From: Anisodus tanguticus
Taxonomy: Eukaryota; Streptophyta; Magnoliopsida; Solanales; Solanaceae
Reading direction: 5' to 3'
Length of the DNA: 64,000 nucleotides
NCBI GenBank assembly: GCA_034509755.1
Contig: CM067541.1
Coordinates: forward strand, 24,044,001-24,108,000
The notes beneath the pieces were generated by a model, which saw only the letters and a program-made list of their open reading frames with translations, did not search any database and had not been told where the DNA came from. The position numbers and the translations under genes are program-made. Within the stretch, counting starts at the first letter, position 1. Each line of letters begins with the position of its first letter. Shown piece by piece: positions 44,930 to 57,160 of the stretch.

Positions 44930-46260
44930 ACTCAGTGTCTACTTCTACCCTCCTCCTTATTACTCCAAAAGAATTTAGCGAAGGTCTTGTGAAGTTAATT
45001 GATGATGTACTTTGTAGGCACAATAACTAACAACAAATAGACAGAAATACTTTGTAACACATTATTGATCGAAACTGTCTTACCACCAAAGGGTAGTAAC
45101 TTGCCTTCCAATTCTGTAGTTTGTTATCCACCCTCTTAATGAGCTCATTAAAATATACCTTCTTCCTTCTAGCATGAAAAATTGGATATCCAAATACTTC
45201 AAAGGGAATTGATCTCTGGAGAAACTTGTGATTTGAGCAACTTGCTGAACTATATTATTTGTCACCTTCTGATACATGTAAAAAACATGTTTCTCTCTGT
45301 TAATATGTTGGCCAGATATTGCCTCATACCCTTGCAATATCTTTATTACCTTACACAAGGATTATCTATGTGCAAAGGTAAAAATAATGGTATCATCAGT
45401 ATATGAAAGATGATTCAAATTATGACTCCACTTAAGCAGTCCATATCCCACATAACTTAAATCCTCATATAAAGTATTTAAAGCTCTTGATAATATCGCA
45501 TCTAATAAAATAAAGAGAACGGTGATAAATGATCACCCTGCTTCACACCTCTAGTTGAGCGGAAAAAACCTATTGAATGCCCATTGAATAGGATTGAGTA
45601 CCAGTTATTGGCTATCAGCCTCCAAGCCATATCCACAAACAGAACTCCAAAGCTCATTTTCTATAGAAATTTAGCTAGAAATCCCCATGATACTCTATCA
45701 TATGCTTTGGACTTATCAAGCTTTATTACTACATTAGTTGGTTTGCCTTTTTTATATATATATGTCATGATTTCTTGTGTTAACAACATATTTTCTATTA
45801 TGCTCCTTTCCTGCACAAAACCTAACTAATTTATAGAGATTAGTTGAGGCAATATATCTTCTAGCCTGTCACGAATGATCCTGAACATGACATTGTTAAT
45901 GAAATTACTCAAACTTATAGGTCTTAAGTCTGAATAAGTATTAACTAGATCCTTCTTAGGTAGTAAAACCAAATTAGTGTGAGTAATTGATTTAGGAAGA
46001 GTATGATCCTCAAAGAAAGTAATGACCATTATATACACATATATTCCAACAATATCCCAACAATATTGATAGAAAATCCCTGAGAAACCATCAGGCCCAC
46101 TGGCACTAGCACCATTAAGATTGAAAACTGCTTTTTTTACTTTATCCATGCTAGACATTCTGCATAAAGCTTCATTTCTCTCCTGATCTATCATTTGAGG
46201 TGTGTGAGTTAAGAGATTCTCACTAGAGGTTACCTCTTCTTGAGTAAACTATTCTTGGTA
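44930..46260 (-). pseudogene. LINE G reverse transcriptase
   Basis: KKAVFNLNGASASGPDGFSG near 46135, LPKSITHTNLVLLPKK near 46000, DLRPISLSNFINNVMFRIIR near 45935, then GFVQERSIIENML, VVIKLDKSKAYDRVSW near 45715 and RGVKQGDHLSPF near 45540. KYLDIQFF lies near 45200 and LRGWITNYR near 45130. The sequence is typical of plant L1 RT. Stops and shifts are dense after 45530 and the catalytic F-A-D-D box is damaged. Confidence 0.8.
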
Positions 46261-46789
46261 GAACTATACTACTTCATTAGCCATAAGAGTTTCATCCTCC
46301 AACCATACACCTTCAGAGCTTTGAATCCTTTTGATCTGCAATTTCTTCCTTCTTCCTTTAATCAGATTGTGGAAAAAACTTGTATTTCTATCACCCTTAA
46401 TGAACTAATTCAAACCAGCCTTTGTCTCCGGTATTCTTCCCCATAATGCAAATATTTCGTCTGCTCAGCTTGAGCTCTTTGAAGAACACTTCTATTTACT
46501 TGACTTGGATTTTCTTAAAACAGCTCTTCTTTAATTCTTACAATTTTTCCCGGATGATCAATTGCTTGAAGATATCCCCATACAATTCTTTGCTCCACTT
46601 AGATAGAACACATTTCTGTTTCTTCAACTTGATCTTAAAGATTATGAAAGGGTTCATATCTTCCCAAGATGTCCTGTTGAGTCTCACTGTTTTATAAAAG
46701 GTCTCATGATCTACTCAGAACTTCAGAAATTTAAAAGGTCTTATGCAGTTGGATGCTGACTCTTCATATGTACACATCATAGGGGCATG

Positions 46790-47460
46790 GTCAGAACCTA
46801 TCCTTGCTAAGTATTTCATTTATATGTTACCCATCCAATCTTGAAATTTGGAGTTCACTAATATCCTATCCAGTCTTTCAAAGATACATTCTTCATCTGC
46901 TCTGCCATTCCACCATGTAAAAGGACTCCCCTTGAAGTTCACATCTTCCAGTTCACAAGAATTAGCACAATATGCAAAATCTTCAGTGTCTTGTAAATTA
47001 ACTGGAAGACCTCCTATCTTTTCTTCTTCATTCATCACTATATTGAAGTCTCCCCTATCATCCATGTAAATGTCATACTAGTAGCTAACTGGTAAATGCT
47101 ATCCCATAACTCCAGTCTCTCAGTAGCATCATATTTTGCATATACAAGAGTTGTGACAATGTGTTGATTAAACTCTTGAAAGAATAACTTCAAAGTTACT
47201 TGTTGGCTAGTATCATGTAGCACTTCATTAATATTATCAACTACAAAATACCATATCTTCCTTGAACAGTTTGCATTGGTTGTTTGCATGCCTATTATAC
47301 TTTTATATGTCTGTACAAGTCTAGCCTATTGAAAATGTTCCATCGGTGCTATAAGGAAAAATTTGTGATGTTTGTGAAGCATTTGGAGCCTGTGAAAGGC
47401 CTGTTGTGTTTTAACTAATCTGATATTCCATATAGATGACTTGATCATCATTTAAAAGCA
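46790..47460 (-). pseudogene. LINE G endonuclease
   Basis: The AP-type endonuclease nicks target DNA for priming. GDFNIVMNEEEKIGGLPV near 47050, SPFTWWNGR near 46925, ERLDRILVN near 46880 and GSDHAPM near 46795 are the conserved G-D-F-N, F-T-W, R-L-D-R and S-D-H blocks. The upstream part (CSRKIWYFVVDN near 47270; YKSIIGMQTTNAN) is present too. A shift near 47060 splits it. Confidence 0.75.
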
Positions 47461-49665
47461 TTTTTAGTAGCAATTCTCTTTGGTAACACCCTTGTAGGTT
47501 GTTGCTTCTCAATGCCATTCTTACCTCTCTTCTTTTGCCCCTTTGCAGTAAACTTTGGTGATATATCAACCTATAAATACATATTTTCTATATTTTGCAA
47601 TACATTATCCTCTTTATCATCTTTCTCCTTATTCTCCATTATACATTCACCTGGCTTGTCTGCTGTCTCCTCTTCATTGATCTTTATACTGTGTTCAATA
47701 AGGTCATGAAGCACTTTGTTGGGAGAACTCGTCTTTGGAAAAATAACTGCAAGTAGTTCACCCTCCTCTATAATCACCAAAGTACCTCCACTCCTTCCAG
47801 GAAAAAGTTGACTAGGATATGATCCTATGTTCATATTCCCAGCTACATCAACTTTGTGCTCGGATAGTTGCTCATCAGTAGAAATACTTTTGTCTTCCAC
47901 TGTTACATTGCCACCCCTGTTATCACCACCAACCTCTTGCTAATTTTGAGAATCTTGTTGCCCTTTAACTACTGTCATTCTTTCCTTATCACCATCTGCA
48001 GGAATATTATTGTTTTCCATTATTGAGGAGTCAACACCAATATCACCATTAATCTTTTGCTGCATATGAATTTGAGAACCTTGTTGCTTATCTATCTACA
48101 CTCCCATTACTGTCATTGCATGAGTCTCTTCAGTAATAGCTATTGAAACTAATGTATTCTCTTGTTGCACCTCTTCTACACCTATGACTTGTGCAGAGTT
48201 GTTGACCTCTCCATCCTCCACTTCAGTCTTATCCTCTTCTTCTACTTTTTCAGCCCAAGAATTAGGTGAAAAAGTATCTGTATGAAAACTACTTGTTACC
48301 TAATCTTTAGTACTACTATGATCAACCACTATCTGCTTGTTATTTTCTGACTTCTCTATCATCACTTGATCTTTGTCCTCATTTTTAGAGTCCACCTTGT
48401 TCTTATTCAACATTTGCATATCATTCTGCACCTTGTCCTCTTCTTCCACAGTAATTGCATCAAACTTGTTATGTAAGTGAACCCCTTAATTACTTCCTCA
48501 TTTGTTGGCGCTGCTACTAGCCTCTTTATCTTTGTGAACCTTACTTCCTGGATATTGAACAACTTTTTCACTTGACAACACATTTGGCACATATTTTTGG
48601 ATTGTCCTCTTTCTCCCATGGAAGTTCTTGTTGCCCTCATGTAGGAAATCTTTCTACCTCGACTGTATTCTCCTTTGTTTCACACAACGTAGGGTGAAGG
48701 ATTTGACAATCTTCATTGGAGTGGCCTTGCATTTTACATTCAGTACAATACTTAGGCAAAAAGGCACAGTGAATTTTCACATCCACCTACCGTATCACCT
48801 TTGATACTTCATCCTCTATTTCCATTCGAACCACATTTGGTAAATGAAATTCTTTCAGGCTTACTAAACATTTAGAGTTTGGAATCTATAAATAAATAAA
48901 TTTCTAATAGAGAATATTTTTTAATAAAGCTTATGACTGAGCTTTCACTGTAGCGCAATTTGGCCTGGTCTTGTTTATAATAGTCATATCTAGTTGTAAA
49001 GTCTTCCCTACAGCTGCAACTAAGCTAAACATTGATTCCTTTACAAAGAAAGATGGCAGTAAGTTTGGAAACGATATCCAAGCCATATCAATAGAGGTTT
49101 CTTCATCCACCTTAAACTTTGAATCATGAATAAGGGGTCGCATTCGATAAGTGAAGCCATCAGCATATTTCAAATAATAAGCACCCTTTGACATGATTGT
49201 GATAAAATCCTCCTTTAACTTACACTGAATTAAAACATGTCTATTTCGTAGGAAACCTACTTTACATTCTCCTTTGGCACTACATTGTGTAGGAATAATA
49301 TTTCTAAGTTCCTTCAATTCCGGCCAACCATGATAAAACTTACCTACTATCGCATATTATAGGTTTTCCAAAACTTCATTCGATTAACTTCTGGTTCAGT
49401 CCATCGTACTACATGAATGCCATCAACAATTGTAGGAGTTTTAATAGGAATGGGGTCACACTGTTGAGTTTTCTCCAATTCAGTATCTTGTAGAAGTGCA
49501 TGCATGAATCTCGTATCATTATCTTTAGCGTTGTAGGGTTTCGGGACAGTAGAAGCAATAACGGGAGTAATCATATTAGGTAAAGGTGAAAAGTGAGACA
49601 AGAAATTCACTTTCAAAACCCGGCCAACCATCGATGACGGCTGGCCGGAGGCTAACGCCGGCCAT
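47461..49665 (-). pseudogene. LINE G ORF1 (DUF4283, zinc knuckle)
   Basis: The DUF4283 part reads VGKFYHGWPELKELRNIIP, RNRHVLIQCKLKEDFITIMS, YRMRPLIHDSKF, IDMAWISFPNLLPSFF and VAAVGKTLQLDMTI (49340-48960). A knuckle CTECKMQGHSNEDC lies near 48740. A long Ser/Thr/Glu-rich tail runs to about 47460. ORF1 proteins bind the LINE RNA. Start region: ATG at 49665 opens MAGVSLRPAVID, but the next part is in another frame. Confidence 0.7.
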
Positions 49666-50744
49666 TAGAAGGAAAGGCTAGGGTTAGGGTTTTGCATGAG
49701 AGCGTTTTTTTTCTTTTTCTCTATCAAGACACTTTCTACTTTCTACGAGGGAAAGGAACTTACATTTAGGAATTGTGGGTTTGACTAGTGGACTAGTAGA
49801 AGGACCATACTTAATATTATTTTCATTTAACATCTTTCAAAAAATTGGATATTAAAATGGACCCTATTTTTGTCTGGTTGTTGGGATTCTTAGTGATTAG
49901 GTGATAATCCCACACGTACAGATTGTCATTTTCATGTTGATTTTTGAAACAGATTGTTTATTAATTCATGTTTGAATTTGTTTTCTATTCGTCACTCTCC
50001 TACATTTTTCAAACTCTAGAAGATCAAAGGGACCCATGATTTAACATATTCTTTAGTTAGAGAGAATAAATTCTTATTTAGTAACATTAAGTTTAGGTGG
50101 GAGATCATGTTAGACTTGAGTTCAAGTCGCTTTCATAGATTAAGAGGATAATTTGTGATTAAAGTAAAATGAACTTTATTAGGTTTAGTCCCGATTACAT
50201 ATTTTTTGTGAAAGGATAAAAAAACATGATTTTTGAGCGAACTACTAAATTGCACTGTTAACCCAACTTAAGGAATGTCATTAAGCAAATCACATGATTT
50301 AAGGTAGAGAAAATACATTTATTGGAGGGGACTTAACTAAAGTGATTTTATTAGATGATGCATGTGAACTGAACCACTTAGATAATGTTGGCCCGATACT
50401 AGTTACTCTTATGGATTATAATTAATTGATCATAAATATACTTTAAGTAAAAAATCATAATTTTAATTTCCATTTGAAACAGTCCATAGAATTTGACTCA
50501 ATATTTATGAGAACAATTGAAGTATGCCAATATATATTTGAAATGATAGAAACTAGACAAAAAAACTTGGTTCGAACAAAATTAAGAAAGAAGGCCTCTG
50601 CTCATGTTTAAACAACAATATCCATTTACACTTATTGGATAATGTTGTAGACAAGCCCAAATGTGATATGACCCAGTTAATAAATATTAGATCCAATATA
50701 AATGGGCTTGTGGCCCATGCTGATATTCATATCTTTCTAGAGGT
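49666..50744. other. LINE G 5' leader and intergenic DNA
   Basis: Up to about 49750 this is probably the LINE 5' UTR (CTAACCCTAGCC-type phrase and a T-rich run). Beyond that is AT-rich sequence with nothing I recognise. Confidence 0.45.
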
Positions 50745-51327
50745 GACAAAGTATGGGGAGCAATTCGCAAAAATGTCCTTATTTTGGCGTGGTCTTTAAT
50801 TTTTGTCCCTCAAATTGAAATCTTTAATATTTTCCCTTCGCCTAAAACACACGGGTTCCGGGTTCGAACTCCCACTCAGGCAAAAAATTTTAAAAAAATC
50901 GTAAGGCATAGTTTGGAGTTCGCAAGACAGAAACTCAAACTCTACCTAGAGTTTGCCTGCAAACTATGTCTTATCCGGCATAATTTGTCTTAAGGTATAA
51001 AACTCTACCTTAAAGGCAGGCAGAGTTTCATATCTTTCTAGAGGTGACAAAGTAGGGGAAATTTGCAGAAATATCATTATTTTGGGGTGGTCTTTAATTT
51101 TTGCCCCTCAAATTGAAAATCTTTAATATTTTCCCTTTGCCTAAAATCCATGGGTTCCGGGTTCGAACCCCCACTCAGGCAAAAAACTAAAAAGAAATCG
51201 CAAGGCATAGTTTGGGGTTCACAAGGCAGAGTTTCAAACTCTACCTTATAAGGCAGAGTATCCAAACTCAATCTTATGTTTTTTTTAAAAATTTTGAATG
51301 AGCAGGGGTTTGAACTCGAAACTTCAG
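50727..51327. repeat. 301-bp tandem duplication
   Basis: TCATATCTTTCTAGAGGTGA occurs at 50727 and again at 51028, and the similarity goes on through about 230 bases, including the GGTTCCGGGTTCGAAC part. The duplicated unit includes flanking DNA, the left target duplication and the left part of the MITE, so it arose after insertion. Confidence 0.8.
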
Positions 51328-51421
51328 GATATTTTTGAGTGAATGGAAAATATTAAAGATTCCAAATTTGAGGGAGGAAATTATAGACCAGTGCCTTTGA
51401 AGGACAATCCGAGAAAAAAAA
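50754..51421. mobile_element. Mutator-type MITE with 9-bp target duplication
   Basis: GACAAAGTA stands at 50745-50753 and 51422-51430 (and a third time at 51046-51054 because of the tandem duplication). The ends are inverted: CTCAAATTGAAATCTTTAAT on the left against ATTAAAGATTCCAAATTTGA on the right, over about 70 bases. A 9-bp duplication is the mark of Mutator-like transposases. No coding capacity. The original element was probably the inner 367 bases (51055-51421). Confidence 0.75.
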
Positions 51422-51430
51422 GACAAAGTA

Positions 51431-53142
51431 AATTATTATGTCCAACAAATTGCAAAACCTTAATAAATGAACACAGAGGTAACAAATAATCTCTGCAAAT
51501 TTGTTAATACTATCTATATAAATCCATCTAAACTACCCATAATTACGTTTCACCAACTTTTACTTCTTATCAAATAACGAAAGAGATTAATCAAAAGAAA
51601 GAGAGAAAAAAGAAAGAGATTAGGGAGTGACTTTGGTAATAGCCTTTTTTGTCAATTTTCGGACAAGCGAAAAATTGCTTATTTTAGAGAGTTGGTGTAT
51701 TCGATCAAGTTTTACGGAAAAAAAAAGAGTTTTTACGTAATAACATAAATTGCTATTTAGAAGTTGAAAAAGGTTACTTTTTCTAGAAGTATTTTTGGAA
51801 CCTAGCCAAGCACAAATTGCTGATGTAATATTGACAGTTCTTAACTGCACCAGATGTTTACACCAAGTCAATGAATGTAAGACATATATTTTAATTAGAT
51901 TTGTTGATTCTTAGTTAGGTGTAAACATTCGGCGCCATTAAGTATTTATCCAAACTGCTACTCTTCAACAGTAGATCTTTGAGAAATACTTCTGACAAAA
52001 TACTTTTTTTTCAAAATAAAATGATTTTCCGGCCCTTCCCCGGATCCCGCGCATAGCGGGAGCTTTGTGCACAGGGCTGCATTTTTTTATTTTTTTTACC
52101 TTAACCCACTATAAAATACAATTTATTTGCAAAAGAAACATTTTATTGCATTATTTTCAATTTGAAAACAAAAATTGGCTGAAAAAGTAATAAAAACTTT
52201 TGAAGAACATAGGATGCCCCTAGATCAGCAAACCATTAGACTCCCATGTGAAAAACTCTGGATTCAGGCAAGCAGTACCACTAGTAGACGTGGTTAGCTG
52301 ATGGAACTGTGTGTGTTTCAGAGTGCAAAAAGAAATGGTGACATCCATATTTTTTTCATATAAAAAAAAATTATTGGCTATTTGAAATTCCTTGTCCCGC
52401 TTAATTAAGATTACATATACTGAATGCTGATTTAGAATATAAATTTGATGAATTTAATAATTAAATTTTTATTAATGAACTCATTACACTTTTGGTATTA
52501 TTCGATTCAAAATCTAATATATGTTACAATCTTAATAGTTTCTTACGTATATACATATTGTGTGTCAGAAACACCGAATTCGGTTGAACCCATAATAATA
52601 ATCTACTTCCGCCCCCACTAGTGCCTGGCTACTAACTACTAAGGGGATAAAGGCAAGGCCGCAAGAGAAGAATAACATGAGAAGTAAAGGTTCGACAGAA
52701 TTTAATAACTTTGATCAAATGCTTGTATATTTGTTGAGTTAATACGTACATAGAATAAATTTCATAGCCATAAATTTTAAATCTAAAATTCATAAACTTC
52801 AAATTCTAAATTTCGTTCTAAATAAAAATAAACTTAATCAAAAAAATTATGATGGTCCAAACTCGAAATCTTTAATCAAAAGTATGCAGAAGAATTCCAA
52901 CTATATCCAATCACAATTCTCAAGTTCATCTATCTTTATCAAAATGACTAATTTATGATGAAGTCGTGGGGTAGGGCTAATGGCCTATGGGCCAATGGCG
53001 TCTGTTCCGCTAAATGTTTCTAGTTTCTATTTGAAAAAAGTTACCCGAAATAACTAACTATTAATATATAATTATATTTAGTAGCTATAGTATATATTAA
53101 TCACATCCCATAGCTAAATATTATATTTCAATTACATATAGT
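51431..53142. other. Intergenic, AT-rich
   Basis: Apart from the SINE tail near 52030 I see no gene or repeat border. Short open frames (for example 51871-51620) show no resemblance. Confidence 0.55.
52030..52100 (+). repeat. SINE 3' end fragment
   Basis: CCGCGCATAGCGGGAGCTTTGTGCACAGGGCTGC followed by a T-rich run (described here in two parts: CCGCGCATAGCGGGAGC and TTTGTGCACAGGGCTGC). This phrase is familiar as the 3' end of a widespread plant SINE group, ending in a T-stretch. The tRNA-like head is not seen upstream. Recollection-based. Confidence 0.5.
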
Positions 53143-53150
53143 AACTAATA

Positions 53151-53968
53151 TAGGGATGGCAATGGATCGGATCTGGACCGGATCCTACTAGATCCAGATC
53201 CAGATCCGTTTTTCATACCTGAATCCAGATCCGGATCCAGATCCAGCGGGTCCATAAAAATCATATCCAAATCCGGATCCATCGGATCCGCCGGGTCCAC
53301 GGATCGGATCTGGATCCACATGTAAAAAAAATTACCTTGCTAAGAATTTTTTTTTGAACTGACAAAAGATTTTTACATAGCTAACAGTTTACTGTTTTTC
53401 AATTTTGAAATGTTCATATGAGATATTTTGTTCGTTGTCTCGTTTTGATTGTGAGCTATTAATTAAAAATGTTGGACAATGACAATAGTTGTGGAAAATG
53501 CTCACTAGTATTTCTACAATGCAGAACTTGCATGTGCTTGGAATCTTCATAAATGAAGTGAATATAATTTTAACTACTTGTCTATGGAGATGTTAGTCAT
53601 TCACTAATACAACATTGATTTTATTATCGAAGTTACCTCTTTATTTTTTTGTTTTTGAGTTAAAGCGGGGATAAATTAAACTTGTTTTGAGAATTAAACT
53701 TGCAAGGATGTGCTTAGCAATTTTAAGAAAATACTTATAAAATTACATTCTAGGTTATGAATATATTTAATAAAAAATGGATCCACGGGTCGGATCCGGG
53801 ACCGGATACGGATCTCAAATACAAGATCCAGATCCAGATCCGATCCGTCAGAAACGGATCCGGGTCCGATCCGGATTCGTCGGGTCCAAATTTTGAAGAT
53901 CCATATCCTATAAAACGGATCTGGATACACCGGATCCGGACCGGGTCCAGGATCCATTGCCATCTCTA
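53151..53968. mobile_element. hAT-type MITE with 8-bp target duplication
   Basis: Begins TAGGGATGGCAATGGATC and ends GATCCATTGCCATCTCTA, an 18-base inverted pair with one mismatch. AACTAATA flanks it on both sides (53143-53150 and 53969-53976), the 8-bp duplication of hAT elements. Both ends are crowded with GGATCC / GATCCGGATC motifs for about 170 bases, typical subterminal repeats for transposase binding. The centre is AT-rich and non-coding. Confidence 0.85.
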
Positions 53969-53991
53969 AACTAATAGCTCAAATACATCCA

Positions 53992-54340
53992 TTGTATCAT
54001 CTTTTTCCTCAAATCCCTCTCTTCCCTCAACTCTCTCTCCTTTTTCCCCCTCTCTTCTCCCTCCGCCGTCGTCGGTCACCACGAATTGCCGTCGGAACTC
54101 CGGCGAAACCCATACCACTGCTCTCTTCACTGTCCATCTTCTCCGGTGAATTTACGATGCCGAAGAAACCAACGTTGCACCTCTGTCACCATTGTTCCTC
54201 ACCTTTTCTCTCTTCGTCTTCATTGCTCCCGCGATGAGCTTTTAGCTCCGATGAACCGGAGCATCCACGAAATCATCGACAAACCACCATTAACGACGAA
54301 CAAACGTCACACACCAACCGAAAAAGGAGTAGGTCGGTAA
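53992..54340 (+). other. Pyrimidine-rich stretch with short open frames
   Basis: A C/T-rich lead (CTCTCTCCTTTTTCCCCCTC) resembles a plant 5' leader, and an 81-codon open frame with Ser/Pro/Leu bias follows. No domain is recognisable and the frame ends quickly. Could be the 5' end of a decayed gene or of an unknown repeat. Confidence 0.25.
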
Positions 54341-54465
54341 GGCCTAGATCTGACTGGAAAATACACTTTATTGTCCAGATGACCGGAAACACAGCTTATT
54401 GTCCAGATCTGACCGGAAAATACACTTTATTCACATGTATTTCGAATGAGATATTTTTGTATGCA

Positions 54466-54760
54466 AATGAATACAATGATTTTGAAGTGTATTTTAGAGT
54501 GTATTCATTTTTTTCTAGTGTAAAATCCAATTTTTCTTTATGTATTTTATTTCTTGTATTCAGTTTTTGAGTGTATACAAATGAATACAGTGACTTTGAA
54601 GTATTTTTTTAGAGTGTATTCGTTTTTTTCTAGTGTAAAATTCAAATTTTCGTTGTGTATTTTGTTTCTTGTATTCAATTTTTGAGTGTATTCGTAATTA
54701 TTTTGTGTAAAATCCAGTGTATTGAGGTATTTTTTTCTGGTATTCAGTTTTTTGTTGTAT
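54466..54760. repeat. 113-bp imperfect tandem repeat
   Basis: AAATGAATACARTGAYTTTG recurs at 54466 and 54579, with the unit continuing AGAGTGTATTC, TTTTTTCTAGTGTAAAAT and TTTCTTGTATTCA. A third, shorter copy follows from about 54692. AT-rich; the open frames through it are accidental. Confidence 0.75.
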
Positions 54761-55429
54761 TTTGTATTTTGAAGGAGATTTTTCTGTTTTGAATACACTT
54801 TACCGAGCAGATTTTTACTCCTTGTATTCATGTTGTATTCATGAATACATCGAGACTGTTTTATGAATACAACGAGACTGTAGCAACTAAAAAATAGCTA
54901 TGCCCTGTGAAAATTAAAACTATAGATATGACAAATTTAAAACTCCTAAACTATAGTCATTTATGTAAGTTTCAGTTCTACTTCCCCACCAAACTTAAAT
55001 AGGACCACTTATCCTAAAGGCAAAATCATGTCCCATTTGGGTTCAAGTGTTCATTGTATGTAGGGTCTCTCTTCAACATAGCTTTATTGGCCCTTTACTC
55101 TCCTTGTAATAAAGAGAATGATGGTACCTCACTACCTCTGTAACTTGTTCAAATCTCTAATCACATAAAATGAGAAGAAAAAAGAAAAGTTGCTATTTTC
55201 TAGTGACACTTATAAGTTTGATTTTGATCCGGTGTTTGGTCTCTAATCCAATAGTGTCCAGTGGCGGAGGCAGAATTTTCACCAATTTACCAAGGTGTTC
55301 AAAATATGAAGTAACACGCGAAGCTTAGAAGATGATAGACGGGGCAGGGCAGGGCAGGGCTGGGCGGACGGATCACAACTCCTTAACCCAATTAATTTTA
55401 ACTGGCCTTGGCATGTCCTTGTTTAACAT

Positions 55430-55613
55430 TTTTTACTACTTCTACTCTACTCCATCGAGTTCCTTTTAAAAAAAATTGTTTTTTTTTCATTCACTTTGCA
55501 GTGGTCTTACCATCACTTTTATTCGTATATTTTTTACTACTTTTGCGCTACTCCACCGAGTTCCTTTTAAAATTTCTTTCATTTTTTTTTCATTCAATTT
55601 GCAGTGGTCTTAC
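55430..55613. repeat. 101-bp tandem duplication
   Basis: TTTTTACTACTT..CTACTCCAYCGAGTTCCTTTTAAA is present at 55430 and 55531, ending both times in TTTGCAGTGGTCTTAC. Two copies, AT-rich, no coding value. Confidence 0.8.
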
Positions 55614-56139
55614 TTTATTTTAAACTATTTTACTTCTGAATTAGTGCGCCTTCAATCATATATTATCTTTGAAAATCGCCAAGATTCTTGAACTGAAAAG
55701 AGACTAATAGGATTTATGAATGAGAGAGAAAGAGGAACAAAATAATAAGAATCTTAAATACAATCTCTAAAGGTAAAAAATATACGAATAAAAGTAATAA
55801 TATTTCGTTTAAACATGCTACATTATTTATAAAATATTCTACTATGAAAATAATCCAAAAATTATGGTATTAATATAAATATTTTTTATAAGAGACCTAC
55901 AATGTAAAAAGAAGAAATTATATAATTGGGCTGGCCATTTCTAGTTTATTTCTCCTACAAAATGCAAAATTGAAAAGAAAAAGGAAAAAAAGGATATTGA
56001 TCTTCTTCAACCTATTTTAGGACTTACCATTATGTTGATATTCTTGAAATCATTTTCTTGGCCTTAATGGAAAGAAATCGTGAGCCTTAATGGAGCTTTC
56101 ACCTTGTGCATGAAAGCTGAAGCTAAAAAAAAGAGATAT

Positions 56140-56216
56140 ATAACTCGGAGTGAGTACGGAATCAATCCCGCGACATTAGAGAAAATTTGAATTCCCTTGA
56201 CCATTGAGCTACTTTT
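56140..56216 (-). repeat. tRNA-like SINE head
   Basis: The minus strand reads TAGCTCAATGG (A box) and, about 35 bases later, GGATTGATTCC (B box), with pol III spacing, then a T-rich run. It lacks the folding of a real tRNA gene. Probable SINE remnant. Confidence 0.4.
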
Positions 56217-56349
56217 CTCAAATATGTCAAGAAGGTTTATTATGAAGTATATATACGACAAAATCAAATTTAATCATATATATACAATGTAATTTTTCAA
56301 CGAAGGGGGTTCAGATAAACCCCTCCTGCCACTCTAGCTCCGCCTATAA

Positions 56350-57160
56350 TGGGCGAATAAAGTACATGTAAAAAAAGATTGAAATATATGTAATACCTCT
56401 AACATCCTACCATATCCTCCACGTCCCTCATTCCCACCTCACCCCGAACCCCCGGCTCACCCCATCCCCCCTTATATGCATCTTTGTAGCTACGGGTAAA
56501 AGGTAGCAAGCCGGTTCGTAGATGGGTAAAGGCACTAAGCATGCTCCTCACTATCTCTCCACCATCTCCATATCCGTCTCGCAAAATCATTGTCTCTTAT
56601 ATCAGTTGTTGGGCTAAAACAGTTCAAAGATATTCTTAACATGTTGTGATATTGTCCGCTTTGGACTATCCACACAGTATTTCTCAAAAGGTCTCACACC
56701 ATTAACAATATCCAACATCTTATAAGTAATTTACTTTTATTTTCCGTTACCAATGCGCAACTTTGTTCAACAACCCCCAACACCTCCTCACCCCTACCTC
56801 TTCGACCCCCTCCACTTCAGTCCAATCATGTTTAAATTATATATAAATGTTCTTAGGAACGATTTTTTTTATTCATCAAACACTAAAAAATAAGCAAGAA
56901 AATTATTTATTTTTCAAAAAAAATTATTTTTCGTGAAAGCATTTTAATTCATACCAAACGTACCCTTCATCTGTATTAATAAGGTTTTCTCTAGTAACGT
57001 GGTGAAAGTGTTCATGAAGAAGAACGGAAGGAAATTAAAGAAAGAAGAAGACGTTCAGGCGTCTTAAGGAAATAATATAAAAAAGTGGTTGATGACAACC
57101 CTAAGTCTTTCTACATTTGGTAGTTAGTATAATACGCTACTTCCTTTTAGGTTAATTAAT
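56350..57160. other. Intergenic, nothing recognised
   Basis: Includes a C-rich stretch (56400-56480) and AT-rich sequence; no coding or repeat border that I can support. Confidence 0.55.

Larger units (their letters stand above)
43270..49665 (-). mobile_element. LINE G, nearly complete, degenerate
   Basis: A non-LTR retrotransposon on minus with, in order, ORF1 (DUF4283 and zinc knuckle), endonuclease, RT, zf-RVT and RNase H. This is the plant L1-type layout. Many stops and shifts show it is old. No tail or target duplication could be fixed. LINE H at 27444-30345 is a separate copy. Confidence 0.8.
55262..56349. mobile_element. Degenerate GGCGGAG-ended element
   Basis: The left end reads AGTGGCGGAGGCAGAATTTT and the right end CTAGCTCCGCCT, with an inner GAAGGGGGTTCAGATAAACC phrase before the right end. 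I remember this end pair and phrase from an abundant Solanaceae repeat. Inside are a G-rich simple repeat (55340-55370), a 101-bp tandem duplication and a SINE-like head, so the element is larger than normal. No target duplication found. Confidence 0.45.

Noticed and set aside
50868..50900. tRNA-like GGTTCGAACTCCCACTC
   Set aside because: A B-box look-alike only; no A box or cloverleaf, and it is an inner part of the palindromic Mutator-type MITE.
53694..53969. Asp/Pro/Gly-rich frames on both strands
   Set aside because: They come from the GATCC-rich end of the hAT-type MITE.
54000..54240. Possible 5' end of a host gene
   Set aside because: Pyrimidine-rich lead and an 81-codon frame, but no domain, no continuing exon and no splice pattern I could support; listed only as a low-confidence stretch.
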